Source: Cinnamomum chago (lineage: Eukaryota; Streptophyta; Magnoliopsida; Laurales; Lauraceae). Taken from it: 64,000 bases of DNA. Every line of letters begins with the position of its first letter. The first letter of the stretch is position 1. The stretch covers positions 114,220,001-114,284,000 of the forward strand of contig CP142453.1 of NCBI GenBank assembly GCA_038049695.1, written 5' to 3'. Position numbers and translations under genes: made by a program. The notes under the pieces were generated by a model. It was not told the DNA's origin. It saw only the letters and a program-made list of their open reading frames with translations, and did no database searches. Of the stretch, positions 23,695 through 36,350 are shown one piece after another.

Positions 23695-25160
23695 TGGTTT
23701 TTTTTTTTTTTATGCAGGACAAGGGGGACTGAACGAGTCTAGTAGAGATTGAACATGCCACCTTCTCATTCTACATCTTAAGTTTAGTCCCAAAACCCAA
23801 ACCATCTTTACCACTTGAGTTTTGTCTATTCCTTTAGTAATAAGTATACATATTTTATATATTCGGGGCGGAGGCAGGTCCACACAAAGAAAGCCACTAC
23901 CAAACCCGCCCTTAATCGGAATGGCTTGTGATGGATCCCATTTATACCCGACACATTCCCATCCCCAACTCAAAGGCAAACCTCCCAACACCCAAATATA
24001 TGATCACAGGAAAGAACCAGGGTATACTAAATATTTGCAACATACGATACATCACAGTTAGAACAGGGAAGTCCCAAAAGGGGTAAAGTCAACACACTAA
24101 GAAGCCCAACATCCACATTCGAGGCATGAGGAAATTAACACATCCCAAGCACAGAAGCAGAGGGATGCGGGAGTTCTCATCCAGACCCTCCATAAGGTGG
24201 GAATCCCTCTGAATTGCATGGACAGGCCCATGACAAACTAGCTTCGTATCATATTTGTAATCTGAATAAACATCACAGTAACTAGAAAGTTATTCCTGGT
24301 GGAAACTGGAATTGAGTGGGGAATCTAATGCATTTCCCTTTTGGAAGATATGTATATAGAACTCTACGCATCACACCTGTCACTGATGGACCAGGCCAGC
24401 TTGAGAGTGAACCAAGTCCGGCCTGAATTGAGCTCGATATGACCTGTGATTTTCTGCCCCTGAGTAGGTTAGAAGACAAGAGTTAGGACTATAGTTAAAC
24501 AGACCATAGATCTATTATGTACTTTCAGAGGTCAACCGGGCCTAACATCTTTATCACACTTGCCCCATATTTATTTGGTAAATGGGCTTCCATGGGCTAA
24601 ACTTTAGGCCCATTATCAGGATCCGTGCCTAAATATTTGTACTGATAACTGAACAGGGGAGGCTTGGACAAGATTTGGCGTAGCTCGACGAGGCAATGAA
24701 CAACCCTACCACTGCATTTTGGAATAATTGAAGAAAGCCCTCTATGATAGGGCGCCCATCACCACGCTTAGCCGGACCAAAACTTGTATAAGCCCAGCCC
24801 ATTTGGTTATGGGTCCTGATATATGGAATATAGGTGTCCATCACCTGTTTAAGCCTAACCCATGGTTATGAGGTCCCATACATGGGCCTTAAAGCATGCA
24901 TAGGATTAGGTCCAGGCTGTTTAAATGCAGGGAAAATTAGGCCCGGTTTCTTCAATTGGCCTAAAACTACAGCCCAATCCTAATCGATGCGGGCTGGATC
25001 AAACAAGCCCAACGAGCAGTCTCCATTCAGTATGAAGAACGGAACGCCTGCAATCCTGCTTGGGAGGCCTGACTGATTATTCCCAAATCCCAACACAACA
25101 AACTGCATATTTTCCCACTATAACTTTGGCATTGGATTGGAACAGCTTTATGCTATTGGA
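23695..25160. other. Non-coding, nothing recognised
   Basis: About 1.5 kb with no supportable gene. Words such as 'gcccaacccatggttatgag' hint at old LTR or repeat remains, but no boundary could be set. Confidence 0.4.
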
Positions 25161-25162
25161 TA

Positions 25163-26815
25163 CCAATTGCCCAATATAAACCACATGCATTCATTAATAA
25201 TCAACTTAGGTAGCATGGGCATGTTGAAGTTCCATGCTTTAGGGTAAAAGGTAAGATTCGCAGGTAGAGTAGCACTATGGTCTCAGCCTAAACCAGGCCC
25301 ATTATGGATCTTGGTCCTCCACAGCTTGTGCACCAAAATCTCTTTATTGCTTATGAAGGGAGAGGGTCGTCGGTTTAGGAGTAGTTACACAAGATTGACC
25401 TCTCAACGATAAAGTAAAATGTGGCAAGGGTCCTGCCAGTCTTCTATTCCTGTACCCTTACTAAGTACTGTCAAATTAATGCAGAGACAAATCGGCTTCA
25501 CAGGATCCGGATCCGGATCCGAGTCCGATTTAAAGATAAATGGAGCTAGATTTTGGTTCCTGCCCGGGCGCGGATAGATCCGATATTCATATTATATGCT
25601 GCGCGCATTTTAGTATTTTTGGCCACTTTTATTGACAACGGACTCTACCTTGCGTGAGCGGTGAGCATGGCAAGAAGTTCTCATGGAGGAATCTCTTAAC
25701 AAATAACCCCCCCCCCCATGGAGGAATCTCTTAACAAATAACCCCCCCCCCCCCCCCAGCTTATTAAATAACGAAATTGCCTATTCCAATAAATTTTTAG
25801 TACTCCTGTAGGGATTTTGCTTGCATGCCATATTGGAATTGAGATGTGGAAGAGTTTGGTTTCCGCCATAATTGTCAATATGGTTTCTAACTCCATTTCG
25901 ATTTTACTATTGTTTGGCATCTCTACTCATTTATTTATAGATCCATCTAAAATAGAGTCATTAAAAAAAGAGGTTGGGAAAAAAAAAACCTATTTGGTAA
26001 CGCATGAATCTATTTTAAATACATTGTCTTTATATTTTAAGACCCAAAAGCTCTATTTCTCATTTGCCCACTTTTGGAGCATTTGAATTTTAGAGAATTT
26101 GCCTCTAAATGTCTAAAGCGGATAGAGCCTAAAATCTTATACCAAACGCTCTAATTATTCAAACCTCTGTCCGATTTAGACATTTAGAGAAATAGAGGCA
26201 TGAAATAGAGATGCCTACAAAATGAAAAGTTTTGAAACTTCAACAAAAATTTTTGAAATTACATTTTGGGGAAAATATAAGATAATATATATGCATATAT
26301 ATAAATAAATAAATATAGACTTAACCCATTCTAGTGAAATTTCGTTAAATTACATTTTGGAAAAAATAGGAAACACAAAGTATATATGTGTAAAAAAAAC
26401 TAAAAAAAAATATGTAAATACCATTTCTGCGAAAATTGACCGAAATTCAAACAAAAAAATTTTGATTGAAATTTCGTTTTGACCACTTGACCAAAACGGT
26501 ACGAAATTAGTAACTATGGTTTCCACAATATTTTTATAAGGAAAAGCCTCAATTGAGCACCGCATGCCTAAATACCTAGTGGTAATCCATTCGAATGGAC
26601 AATAAAAAAGGGGGGCCCCCTTCAATAGTCACCGATTTGGGTTTGACACCCATTTAAATGGACTCAGCCGTTGGATCAACTATGTATTCGTTTTAGATTA
26701 TGAGAATTTGTTAAGCATTTAATCTAATTGGGATGATGATTCGAACCTCTATCTACACTGTATACAATTAGGTAAGAGGGAGATCTTTTGATCCCCTCTC
26801 CCATCCCCATATGCC
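25163..26815. repeat. Segmental tandem duplication, unit 1
   Basis: Shares with unit 2, in the same order: 'ggtagcatgggcatgttgaagttcca', 'atggatcttggtcctccaca', 'tacccttactaa', the 'tgcgtgagcgg' block, 'cttattaaataacgaaattgcc', 'ttttgcttgcatgccatatt', 'aaaagcctca' and 'ctatgtattcgtttt'. Unit 1 has an extra stretch at about 25880-26515 absent from unit 2, and a local duplication of 'catggaggaatctcttaaca' followed by C-runs at 25683-25758. Non-coding. Confidence 0.75.
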
Positions 26816-27572
26816 CAATCTAAACAACATGCATACATTAATAGTGTTGAAAATGTCAATCTAACCCCTATTTAATTCATGGTCAGCTTAGGTAGCATGG
26901 GCATGTTGAAGTTCCATACTTAAAGTTCAGGTAAGATTCGCAGCTGATTGAGTAGCATTATGGTCTCAACCCAAACCCACCCAATTATGGATCTTGGTCC
27001 TCCACAGCTTATGCACCAAAAACTCTTTCTTGCTTTATGATGGCCCCATTTGTTAATTTATTATTATAGTAAAAAGTAAGGTAAAGGCTTCATTTTTCCG
27101 ATAAGGGATCCCATAAAAAATACACATCTTCAAGATTCTCTCCTTCCTTTGAAAAAAAGAAACCTCATTTATACACTAAATGGCAAAAAAACCACACCCA
27201 CTTTTTGTACAAAAAGTCAAAAAGTTTCCTTACAAATCCACTAAATACAAAATATTATCATAAGCCCCTTTTATATTTATATATATATATATATTCTCTT
27301 GATATGGTGTTTTACTTTAACTTTATTTTACAATAAAATTAGCAAACGGAGGTTGGCCTCTGACCGATAAAGTAAAGTGTGGCTTGGGGTTGTCAAGGGT
27401 TACGCTTAGGCCTTCTATTCATATACCCTTACTAACTACGGTCAAACTAATGCAAAATGATAGCTTTATGTGGCTAGTGCACCAAACAATGAATTTTAGC
27501 CAAACTCACGCCAAACAGGGAATCTGTATATAAGCCCAACTTTTTGTTGCCTTTTTTGTTTTTTTTTTTCTT

Positions 27573-28421
27573 GTCACTATCGACTTTTATTTTTTGCGTT
27601 GAGGGTCGACAATAACCCTCACTATAACAAGTGAGGGTCGATATGAACCTTGAGCAGTTGCAACCATGGGGAAAAATGGGTCCCTTGTACATGACAGATT
27701 TGTATTTCTTCTTTTATCCATTTATAGATATAATAGGAAATCATCCAAACGGGCTTGCCATTCTTAAGAAAATCGCGGGGTTCACCGAGATTAAAGAATA
27801 TATACATGTACATGCGCACGGCTCTTTTTTAAATTCCATATATAATTAGTTCAGTGGGCCTGGAGTCCAAGGCTCGAGTCGAGCCAGATAGGGGACCCTA
27901 GCTCGGCCTGTTGGTCAGTCTTAAGTCCTCAAACATAGATTCCAGACTGTTTTATCAATGTTGCTGGTTCCACAGCGATGGTGTTGGCCAGTGTGTTGTT
28001 GCATCACAAGTTGATAAAGAAATATTCGCCGTGCATTAGGTAGCAGAGTCTGAGAGACGGTCTGTCCATATTGCTCTTTTTCATTCATTTCTATTCGTAT
28101 TGATGGGTCCACTGACCACTGTTCACTCATATATATAATACAATATGATTGATATACTAGGTAGGCCTTCACACCAGATGGCAGCATCTCCCCGTTTCTC
28201 TCTCTTCCTTGACCTTGAGAGAGAGAAAGGAGGATTATTATATCGTATATAATATGAAACCTATGGGTACTTGTGAGTTGTGACTGATTCTGGGAGCAGG
28301 CATGGATATGGATTTTTTGAAGAAAGAAGATGATGAGTTTATATTTGCTTAAGTCGACGACTTGTTATAGTGAGGTTTCGTTGACCCTCAACACAAAATT
28401 TAAATGAAGGTTGATAGCGAC
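27573..28421. mobile_element. Non-autonomous TIR element, 849 bp, class uncertain
   Basis: Inverted terminal sequences of about 60 bp run from 27573 (GTCACTATCGAC, then GCGTTGAGGGTCGAC and CCTCACTATAACAAG) and back at 28361-28421 (CTTGTTATAGTGAGG, GTTGACCCTCAACAC, GTTGATAGCGAC). CACTATAACAAG recalls CACTA transposons, but the inverted repeat extends outside it and no target duplication was clear. It lies only in unit 2 of the local duplication, so it arrived after the duplication or was lost from unit 1. Confidence 0.55.
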
Positions 28422-28524
28422 ATAAAATGGTAAATTTTTTTTTTTTGGTATGAATTTCCTGTTTTGTGTAAGTTTGGTTAAAGATCCATATTTGTTGCAC
28501 CGGCCGTGTAAAATTCTTATTTCT

Positions 28525-28528
<4 letters not shown>

Positions 28529-28555
<27 letters not shown>
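28529..28555. repeat. (TA)n microsatellite
   Basis: Uninterrupted AT dinucleotide run followed by an A/G-rich tract. Confidence 0.9.
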
Positions 28556-28560
<5 letters not shown>

Positions 28561-29225
28561 AAAAAAAGAAGAAGAAAAGAACTCAGCTTCAGAGGACCCG
28601 GTTCCGAATCCGATGAAGATAAATGGATCGAGATTTTTTTATTCCTGCCCGGCTGCGGATGGATCCGGATTCAAAATATAAGCTGGCGCATGGATTCGGA
28701 TTGCGAAGCTGCGTGCGTTTTACTTACAACCGACTTATACTTTGCGTGAGCGGGGAGCATCCGAGCATGTCATGGAAAGAAGTTCACGTGGAGGAATCTC
28801 ACCCCCGCAGCTTATTAAATAACGAAATTGCCTTTTCCAATAAGTTTCTTGTACTCTCCAATTATAGGGGTTTTGCTTGCATGCCATATTGGGATTGAGA
28901 TGTTTTAAGAGTGGCGGTTTCGTAATATTTTACCGTCGAAAAGCCTCAAATGAGCACCTCATGCCTGAATATCTAGTGGGGCCCACTTAAGTAACCCATT
29001 CAACTGGATGATAAAAGAGGGCCCCCCTCCCATTAGTCACTGATTTCGGGTTTAACACCCATTCAAATGGACTCGAGCGTTGAATTAACTATGTATTCGT
29101 TTTGGATTGTGAAAATTAGTCAGCCATTAATCAAGTGATTGGGATGATGATTCGAGCCTTTATTTGCACCATAATCAGTTAGATGGGAGGGATGTCTTTC
29201 AATACCCCCTCCCATCCCTAGGTGG

Positions 29226-30455
29226 GCCCCACAAGAAATGATGCTCGCCTTATTGTGAACACTGGTGTGCATGTGAGGGGGCCCCTTTTTAAAATATCCA
29301 AATTGTTTTCAAAGCAGTCATTATATCATCAATATGTTTATTTAGACCATTTGTTTGCATGAAATTATCCATGGTGAAAGGGTTCCAATAAAGGATTCTT
29401 AAAGAGGTGAACTGTGAAGGATAATTTTTCCCTTTTCTAAATTTGGTAATATGATTTGAACATATAGCCTCAAGGTTGCAATAGGAAGCATTTTCCATTG
29501 TCTCTTTATTTAAAATACACATCTTAGATAGGGTCTTGGCTTTTATAGTATTTGATTTACTAGTCTGATCATTTTTATTTATTTTTTAAATAACCTAGGG
29601 TGTCTCACACCTTGTCAAGTCCAGCTTTGGCCCTGAATCCGAGGGATACTTGATTCTAGACAGCTGAATACTAATTTCTAAGGGCACATGCAAACCCTCC
29701 TATCCACAAGCTTTACTAGCTGATAGTTGGATAATTGTTTTTTTTTTCTCTTCTTAATTTATTTTCTATTGAGGGATATATTATTTGATGGCTGTAAATA
29801 GATCTCCACCCTTTTTTTCTCAAGTTTTAGTTAATGTAAGAATACAATTATTAGAATTGTTGGCAATTCAATTATATGAAAACAAATGGGTTTTTAGCTT
29901 TTTCCTTCTTAATAATATTTTGATATTTTGAAATCACCAGTAAAACTAAAATATGACAGGAGTAGTGATAATTTGGAATAATAGTTAAAAATAAAACCAG
30001 CCTTTGGACTCTACATTCATTGGAATCAACCTCTTTATCTCTCTGTATCTAAACGAAAAACCAAAATCACTTGAAATGTCCTTCTAAGTTCTTTGAATGA
30101 GCAAAAGTTGACAAAAAGTTTATAAGAAAAATGGAAAATCTAAGGGCAGGAATAATCAGAAATGATTCTCTGAAAGTGACGTCTCTTTAGTTTATGATGA
30201 ACAATTTGGACCGGGTTTTTGTCTTGTCATTAAAAAGAAATTAAAAAAAAAAAACTAGCTACAATTCTTGTGCATCTTGGAAAAGGAACATTATTTCATA
30301 CAATTTTTAGTAACTTTGGTGATAAGATCTGAAGTACCAACGAAGGAATTAGGGATTCTCATATGTTATATCTTGTGATTAACTCAACTAATGAACAAAA
30401 AATGATTTCATCTGCAAATGCGGCCAGATTTGTTGTTGATCCGATGTAGTACAAT
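29226..30455. other. Non-coding, nothing recognised
   Basis: AT-rich, no supported gene or element end. Confidence 0.5.
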
Positions 30456-30459
30456 TTTA

Positions 30460-31004
30460 AAATATTATAGATGTATGCATCGATTTTGAAATTGGAGTCC
30501 GATTTGCTAATAGATTACAAAATTGGACTCTAATCTCAAATCAATTTGTAAAATTGGATCTCAAATCAATTTCAAGAGATAAGCTAGCTCTACCATTCAA
30601 TTCAGAGTCCACCTTTGTTAAACTTCTTTATGTGAATTCAAATTTTAATATATATCTATTATGGATAGGTGATTAAAGAGTCCTGATGAAAAAATCCACA
30701 TTGCTCAATAACTCTATCCAACCAAGTTAAAATGAGTCTTCTTTAGGTGGATTTAGAATTTCAATATATCTATTATGGTTAGAAAATCATTAATATTTGT
30801 GATTTTTAAAAGTGGATCACTGATAGTGATTTATACATATGGGCTTCACATATAATAAACTTTTTTAAAGTGGGCCTTATGTTCTAATTCCTAAAGACGG
30901 TTGTTTTATATTTATTTTCTTATTAATTAATATCTCATAAAATAGCCACAAATTGGATGTATTTTTATTTATGGGCCCGGGCTTAGCGCGGGCATGCTTT
31001 GTTG
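30460..31004 (+). mobile_element. Helitron-like unit A
   Basis: Starts around 'attatagatgtatgcatcga' and ends with a short stem (GCCCG at 30975-30979 pairing with CGGGC at 30989-30993) followed by ATGCTTTG and TTGG. A stem-loop about 10 nt before CTRR is the Helitron 3' pattern; here the last bases have decayed. The interior is shared with unit B. No coding capacity. Confidence 0.45.
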
Positions 31005-32042
31005 GTTATTATATATTATAGACGTAGAACTCGATTTGGAAATTGGACCATAATCTCAAATCAATTTGAGAAATTGGATCTCAAATCAAATTCAAAAGAT
31101 AAGCTCTATCTATCAATTTAGAGTTTACTTTTGTTAAACTTCTTTATGTGAATTTGAATTTTAATATATATATATCTATTATGGATAGGTGATTAAAGAG
31201 TCCAAATGAAAAAATCCACCTTGCTCAATAACTCTATCCATCCATGTTAAAATGAGTCTTCTTTAGGTGGATTTGGAATTTTAATATATCTATTATGGTT
31301 AGAAAATCCTTACTGTTTGTGATTTTTAAAAGTGGATCATTGATAGTAATTTATACAAATGGGCTCCACATACAATAAACTTTTTTAAAGTGGGTATCTT
31401 ATTTTAATTTCTAAAGACGGGGCCACATGCAATTTTGCAATTGATTGTTTGATTTTGATTTTAATATTGATTTTATTTTATATTCTTTCTAAAAAATAGA
31501 TATATATCTTATCTGTTAGGATTTCTCTTATGAAGATATTCATTCTCAAATAAAGATTAAATTTGAACTCTTATAAAAAAAGTATGACCCACTTTTAGAT
31601 TGGCCCAGCCGTGCCGTGCCGTACCGTACCCCAATTAGGTCAGCCAGTACCACCCACGAGCTAGCCCACATGCCCATCCTAATCTTTTATTTTTAAATTT
31701 GCTTATATAAATTAAAAGAAACTTTATGTACTTTTAGTGTTTTCAACTTGAAATAAAGTTGAAATTACTAAAATAAATACATAAACATTTATGTTAATTT
31801 ACATAAGACTTGAAGTTTCATACTCAATTATATAAAAAGTAATATTTACTTTGTATAAATGTCAGATTGCGCCATGCTTCGAACCGTAATAAATGGTATA
31901 TTTGTTTGTTTTATATTTATTTTCATATTTATTTGATTTATATTTATTTTCTCATTAATTAATATCTCATAAAATAGCTACAAATTGGACGTGTTTTTTT
32001 TTTTTTTCTCTGGCGGGGTTTAGTGCGGGCATGCTTTGCTAG
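31005..32042 (+). mobile_element. Helitron-like unit B
   Basis: Directly follows unit A and repeats its interior: 'aaacttctttatgtgaatt', 'ctattatggataggtgatta', 'aaatgagtcttctttaggtgg' and 'gatttttaaaagtggatca'. The end 'gcgggcatgctttgCTAG|T' at 32024-32043 fits the Helitron CTRR-T rule, although the stem is degraded. A third partial start, 'tattatatattatagggcta', follows at 32044. Unit B has extra sequence at about 31440-31900. Confidence 0.5.
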
Positions 32043-32044
32043 TT

Positions 32045-32498
32045 ATTATATATTATAGGGCTAGGGATTGATTTCGTAATTTGAGTCAAATTTGCTAATT
32101 GATTAAGAAATTGACTCTAATTGTGCAATTGACTGAGAAATTTGCTTCCAAATTTAAATTGATTTTAATTGATCTAAAGAGTCCAATTTAGAGAGAAGTT
32201 CCTATTGTGATTCTATGGTTGGATTTGATGTGAGACCCAATGGGCCACGATTTTGTAATATGCATGGATGCTTGGGACGGTAACGTTTAAGTCCATCGTT
32301 AAAATCCCATATGCGGATAAAAAAAAAATAGCATAAAATGAGTTTTAGAGTCAAGAATCAAATATGAACAAGCGTTTTTGCCTATGCAAAACTTTGGTCC
32401 ATCAAACATTATAAACGATCTATCACATGGTTATAGATCAAAGTAGAACAAGTCTAAAATATCTGGAAAAATAATTTCTCTTCAAATTAAGGATCAAA
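32045..32498. other. Non-coding, possible start of a third Helitron-like unit
   Basis: The first ~120 bases resemble the starts of units A and B; the rest is unremarkable non-coding sequence. Confidence 0.4.
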
Positions 32499-32716
32499 GA
32501 ACCAATTAAATTATAAACTCCAAGGGTAGCTCAGTTGGCGTCGGACCATGGTTTGCACCCAGAGGTTGTAGGTTCGAAACTGCGCTATCACGCTGGGGCT
32601 ACATGGAAGTTTCTCAGCTTTTTTCTAAGCTCGAAAGTATTAGTCCAGTCTAAATGGTTGAGAACCCTCGATAGCAAAAAAAGAAAAGAAAACAAAAGGA
32701 ACCAATCAAATTATAA
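32499..32716 (+). mobile_element. tRNA-derived SINE (Ala/Thr-type head) with target duplication
   Basis: The SINE occupies about 32517-32698. Its head AAGGGTAGCTCAGTTGGCG has an A box, and GGTTCGAAACTGC is a B box. The body 'ggggctacatggaag', 'tattagtccagtc' and 'gagaaccctcgatagc' follows, then an A-rich tail. Flanks GAACCAATTAAATTATAA (32499-32516) and GAACCAATCAAATTATAA (32699-32716) are an 18 bp target duplication with one mismatch. It would have been mobilised by a LINE. Confidence 0.85.
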
Positions 32717-33404
32717 GTGTACGAACTATCTTGAAAAAAGATATATTATAAGAAGACGGAAATCATATTTGATGATCCCAAAGCTACCATCACAAAGAAC
32801 CAAATGGACGAAAACTTCTGAGAATATGAATGGAATATATGAGAGAGTTTTTTCTACTCTATAACATTCTTGGACTAGGGCTACCAAAAATTAAAGCATA
32901 GAGTCATTAATTACTACAAAATGATTTAGCTTTTATAATCTTAGGATTTCTCTCTCTGGAAATACAGCTTTGATTATTAATTATTTCCGTGTGATATGAT
33001 TTTTAAGAATTACACATAGTGCATCATATAAAAAGAATGTGTGCAAAGTGACACAACATAGTGTAATTTTGTTGCAATGGACAAGGGAGAGAGGAAGAAA
33101 TCATGTCTTAATGGGACTAAATTTGTTGCGGGAGCTTAATGATAAGAAATTCTCTTAGAAGAAATCAAACCATCTAAAAAAGACTAAAAAATACATCATT
33201 ATTATCATTTAGAAAATGGAGCAAAACCATTATTATATGTTAAAGCTGTTGATCTCAATTGCAAAATGGACTTGCAATTTCACAATTGATTGCAAAACTG
33301 ACTTTGGAGATTAATTTTGACTAATGCAAAGAATCCTATCTAAAGATGAGATCTCTTTAAGAAATGCTGATCTAAATAAGGCTTTCCTTTGAAAGAGGCC
33401 AATT
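32717..33404. other. Non-coding, nothing recognised
   Basis: No supported feature. Confidence 0.5.
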
Positions 33405-34556
33405 TAGTGCCTGTTTGGAAAGTCTATTTCTATGCTTTTAATGTCTTCAGACTGTTTGAAAATGGAAATAGACAGTTTGGAAGCCACATTGGGACCACCA
33501 TTTCAAAGCTCATAAAGAGTTAGAGGACTATTACCTTTCAGCCTTGGATGGAAGCAAAATCCAAATAGACATATTTGGCGCTTCTACAGTATGTTGGGCG
33601 GTGATGGAGGTATTACCATTCTTTTTCTTTTTCCTTCATGACGCTACACGCCGATTTGAACCCTTAATCGACTTGAGAAGATTAAAAAAAAAAAATGGCT
33701 ACAAGCAAAATCCAAATAGATATATTTGTCGCCTCTACCGTATGTTGGGCGGTGATGGAGGTATTACCATTCTTTTCCTTTTTTACTTCATGACACTATA
33801 CGCCGATTTGAACCCTTAATCGACTTGAGGAGATAAAAAAAAAATGGCTACAGGCTTAAATTTGAGTTGTTGGTCCATCATGGATCTTGACATATTTGCT
33901 AAAAATCGTAGAACCATAGATTTGAATTTCTAGATATTTTTTTGGTCCCATAATTGTGATCGTAGCTAATGTCCCACTTTAGAATGTTGAAAACGGTCAT
34001 GACACAAAAATTCAGCCTCTTACTTGTTCTAGATCTTGAGAAAATGAAGAAATATCGTGAATTTTTGGATATCTCATGGCAGAAACAACATGTGTAACTT
34101 GATTTTGAATCTGTCCCCTTTTCTCTTTTTTACTTTGGATTTTGGGCCATTAAACAATAATCTGAACCATTTGAAATATTATAATGCCCAAACATGGCTA
34201 TGGACTCAAATTTGAGTTGTTGATATGTCTCGAATCTCGATATATTTGTGAAAAATCAGTGAAGCTTATACTTGAACTTTTGGAGTTTTTTGTGGGCCAA
34301 AAAAAAATAGCGATCCGAACTGTTGATCCTCTTCGGAATGTCGAAAGCAAATGTAAAACATAATTTCAACCCCTAATTTAGTCTAGATCTTGAGAATTGA
34401 ATGGAAAATCGTGAACCAATGGAACCTAACATCTATTTCAAATAGTTTTTTTTTTTTTTTGTCTTATCAAACCGCCTATTTGTAGAACATCAAATAGATC
34501 TATATCATACAAATCTGTTTCAAAAAGATATGAATTGCCAAACAAGCCCGAGCCCC
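33405..34556 (-). mobile_element. Non-coding dispersed element, ~1.15 kb (copy 2)
   Basis: Opposite-orientation relative of the element at 1209-2206. The right end 'gaattgccaaacaagccc', with 'atagatctatatcatacaaatctgttt' just inside it, is the reverse complement of that element's left end. The left end is GTGCCTGTTTGGAAAG. Inside is a ~152 bp tandem duplication (33550-33702 and 33703-33850), each with 'ggtgatggaggtattaccat'. No coding capacity. Confidence 0.5.
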
Positions 34557-34982
34557 TAGTCTTCTTATAAAGACAAGTTTCTTTATAGACAAAGAATACA
34601 GAGATACAATAATAATTTCTCTTTATCTTGTTTGTTTTATCTACTCCTATTTCTTTCCTTTAAAAATATGGGGCTTACCTTTATCTAGGAAGCATTAGGC
34701 CATCAAATGGGCCCATCTATGGAATGTGATGGAAAGACTCAAAGAATCCGGAGTCACCTCAACTCCCTCCCTTCCACACTTACATTACATTCGATTAATT
34801 TTCATTTCAAATAACGAGAAAGAGAACCCATCGTGTAGAAGTTTGTCTTATTAAAAATTATTTATGCTACCTCTATTAAAGTCTTCAAGTTTTGGTATGA
34901 ATGGTTAGCTAAAGAAACCAAATTTTGTATTATTGAGAAGTGGACTCCACTTGAGGGGGAGTATTTATAAGAATTTATGTTG
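34557..34982. other. Non-coding; possible LTR-element remnant at right
   Basis: Mostly featureless. The words 'cacttgagggggagtattta' near 34948 resemble a copia polypurine tract joined to an LTR start; similar words recur near 35629. No pair of LTRs could be defined. Confidence 0.35.
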
Positions 34983-34990
34983 CCTCTATT

Positions 34991-35477
34991 TAGGGGTGCA
35001 CAAAAAAATCGTTAAGCTGATTTGGACCAATCCAAATTGGGCTGTTCGAATTGGTTTTGTAGTAAATCGGTTCGGTCACGGTTCATATTTCCTTCAAGCC
35101 GTTCGGTTCGGTTTGATTTTTTGTTTGAATGTGCAGATAAACCACTCCTACAAAACCAAACCAAACCAATTATATAAATATATATATTATAAAATATAAA
35201 AAAGAATATGAAAAATTACTTGAGGAAGAATCGAACACTTACTTCGTTACTTGAAGTCCAACGTCTCTCACTAATTGAACTGTCATTTTTTCCTTTATGA
35301 AGAAAAAAATAAAAAAAATAAAAAAATTGTAATTGAACCGAACCGAATCGGTTCCTTTTGGTTCGGTTTGAGCACATGGGCAGTTCGGTTCAGTTTGGGA
35401 AAATAGGAAACTGATGGGTTCGGTTTGGTTGATGGTTTCCCCTCTGAACCGATCCAAACCGCCCATGTGCATCCCTA
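34991..35477. mobile_element. hAT-type MITE, 487 bp, rich in 'ggttcggtt' words
   Basis: Left end TAGGGGTGCACA; right end reverse-complements to TAGGGATGCACA. The target duplication is CCTCTATT (34983-34990) and CCTCTACT (35478-35485), 7 of 8. The interior repeats 'ggttcggtttggtt' on both strands, so the two halves are partly self-complementary. Non-coding. Confidence 0.8.
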
Positions 35478-35485
35478 CCTCTACT

Positions 35486-36350
35486 AACGCTTTTAGAATT
35501 TGGTAGGAATGATTAGCTTAAGAAACTTAATATAGTATCAAAACTGGCAGGTCACGAGTTTGGATTCTAAGAGAAATGGCTTGGCTTGAAAAAAATATGT
35601 TGCCAAAAGTGCGTCAACTGGGCCCACTTGAGGGGGAGTGCTGAGGAGTGAGCTCCACCTGAGGGAGAACATTTAAAAGTATATCTTTTAAGCCCATCTT
35701 GTTTATTCATCATGTTTATATTTGCATTTGTATATAGTTTGAAAACCTTCAGGATGTGTTTGTGCAAACAGAAAATTGTGGAAGTGGATTGGAAAGTTGC
35801 TATGTGTTCTATGCTCTCCACCTTTTATGTGTTTGGTGCACGGGACAACTTATCAATGAAATTGCACTTTTAATGCTATTTTTCTGCTAACCAAGGAAGA
35901 GGAAACGTTGTTTCCACCAGCACAGTGAGTGCACAAACACACCCTAAAAGTTATCCCCAAAATGCAAATGTGCATGGCTGGTCATTGGCCCAACCCAAGA
36001 CCAAGCTATACTAAGCTAGGATCGTGGGTTGGACTCTAGCATAATTTTCTGGCGCGATAGTTACATGCGCTAGGCGTGAGCTTATGTATGAAAACATATT
36101 TTATTCAAATGATTGATAAGTGATCAAATTTAATAATTGGACTCCATTGAATGTTTTCAAAAATATGAAATCTAATGTTTAGATTTTTGTTTATTGGAAT
36201 TTTTTTTTTAAGAATCCTTCATTTTCAATACAGAAAGTGTTGAAACTCTAATGAAAAACATCCCAATATTTGATAACCCATTTCAAATCCATCCAAAGGT
36301 CATCCTAGTTACCTTAACATCTAATTCGAGGATATATATATATATATATT
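35486..36350. other. Non-coding; LTR-like remnant near left
   Basis: 'ctcacgagtttggattct'-type and 'cacttgagggggagtgctga' words suggest an old copia 3' end near 35620-35690, but boundaries are lost. A (TA)n run is at 36331-36348. Confidence 0.35.

Larger units (their letters stand above)
26816..29225. repeat. Segmental tandem duplication, unit 2
   Basis: Direct repeat of 25163-26815 with two stretches of its own, about 27040-27350 and 27465-28585. The second contains a TIR element (27573-28421). Shared blocks differ by scattered substitutions, so the duplication is not recent. Confidence 0.75.

Noticed and set aside
27620-28370. Clean CACTA transposon ending exactly at CACTATAACAAG
   Set aside because: The inverted repeat continues outside this word and no 3 bp target duplication fits; kept as an unclassified TIR element.
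32517-32590. Possible tRNA-Ala/Thr gene
   Set aside because: Same reasoning: SINE body, A-rich tail and 18 bp flanking duplication; acceptor stem does not close.
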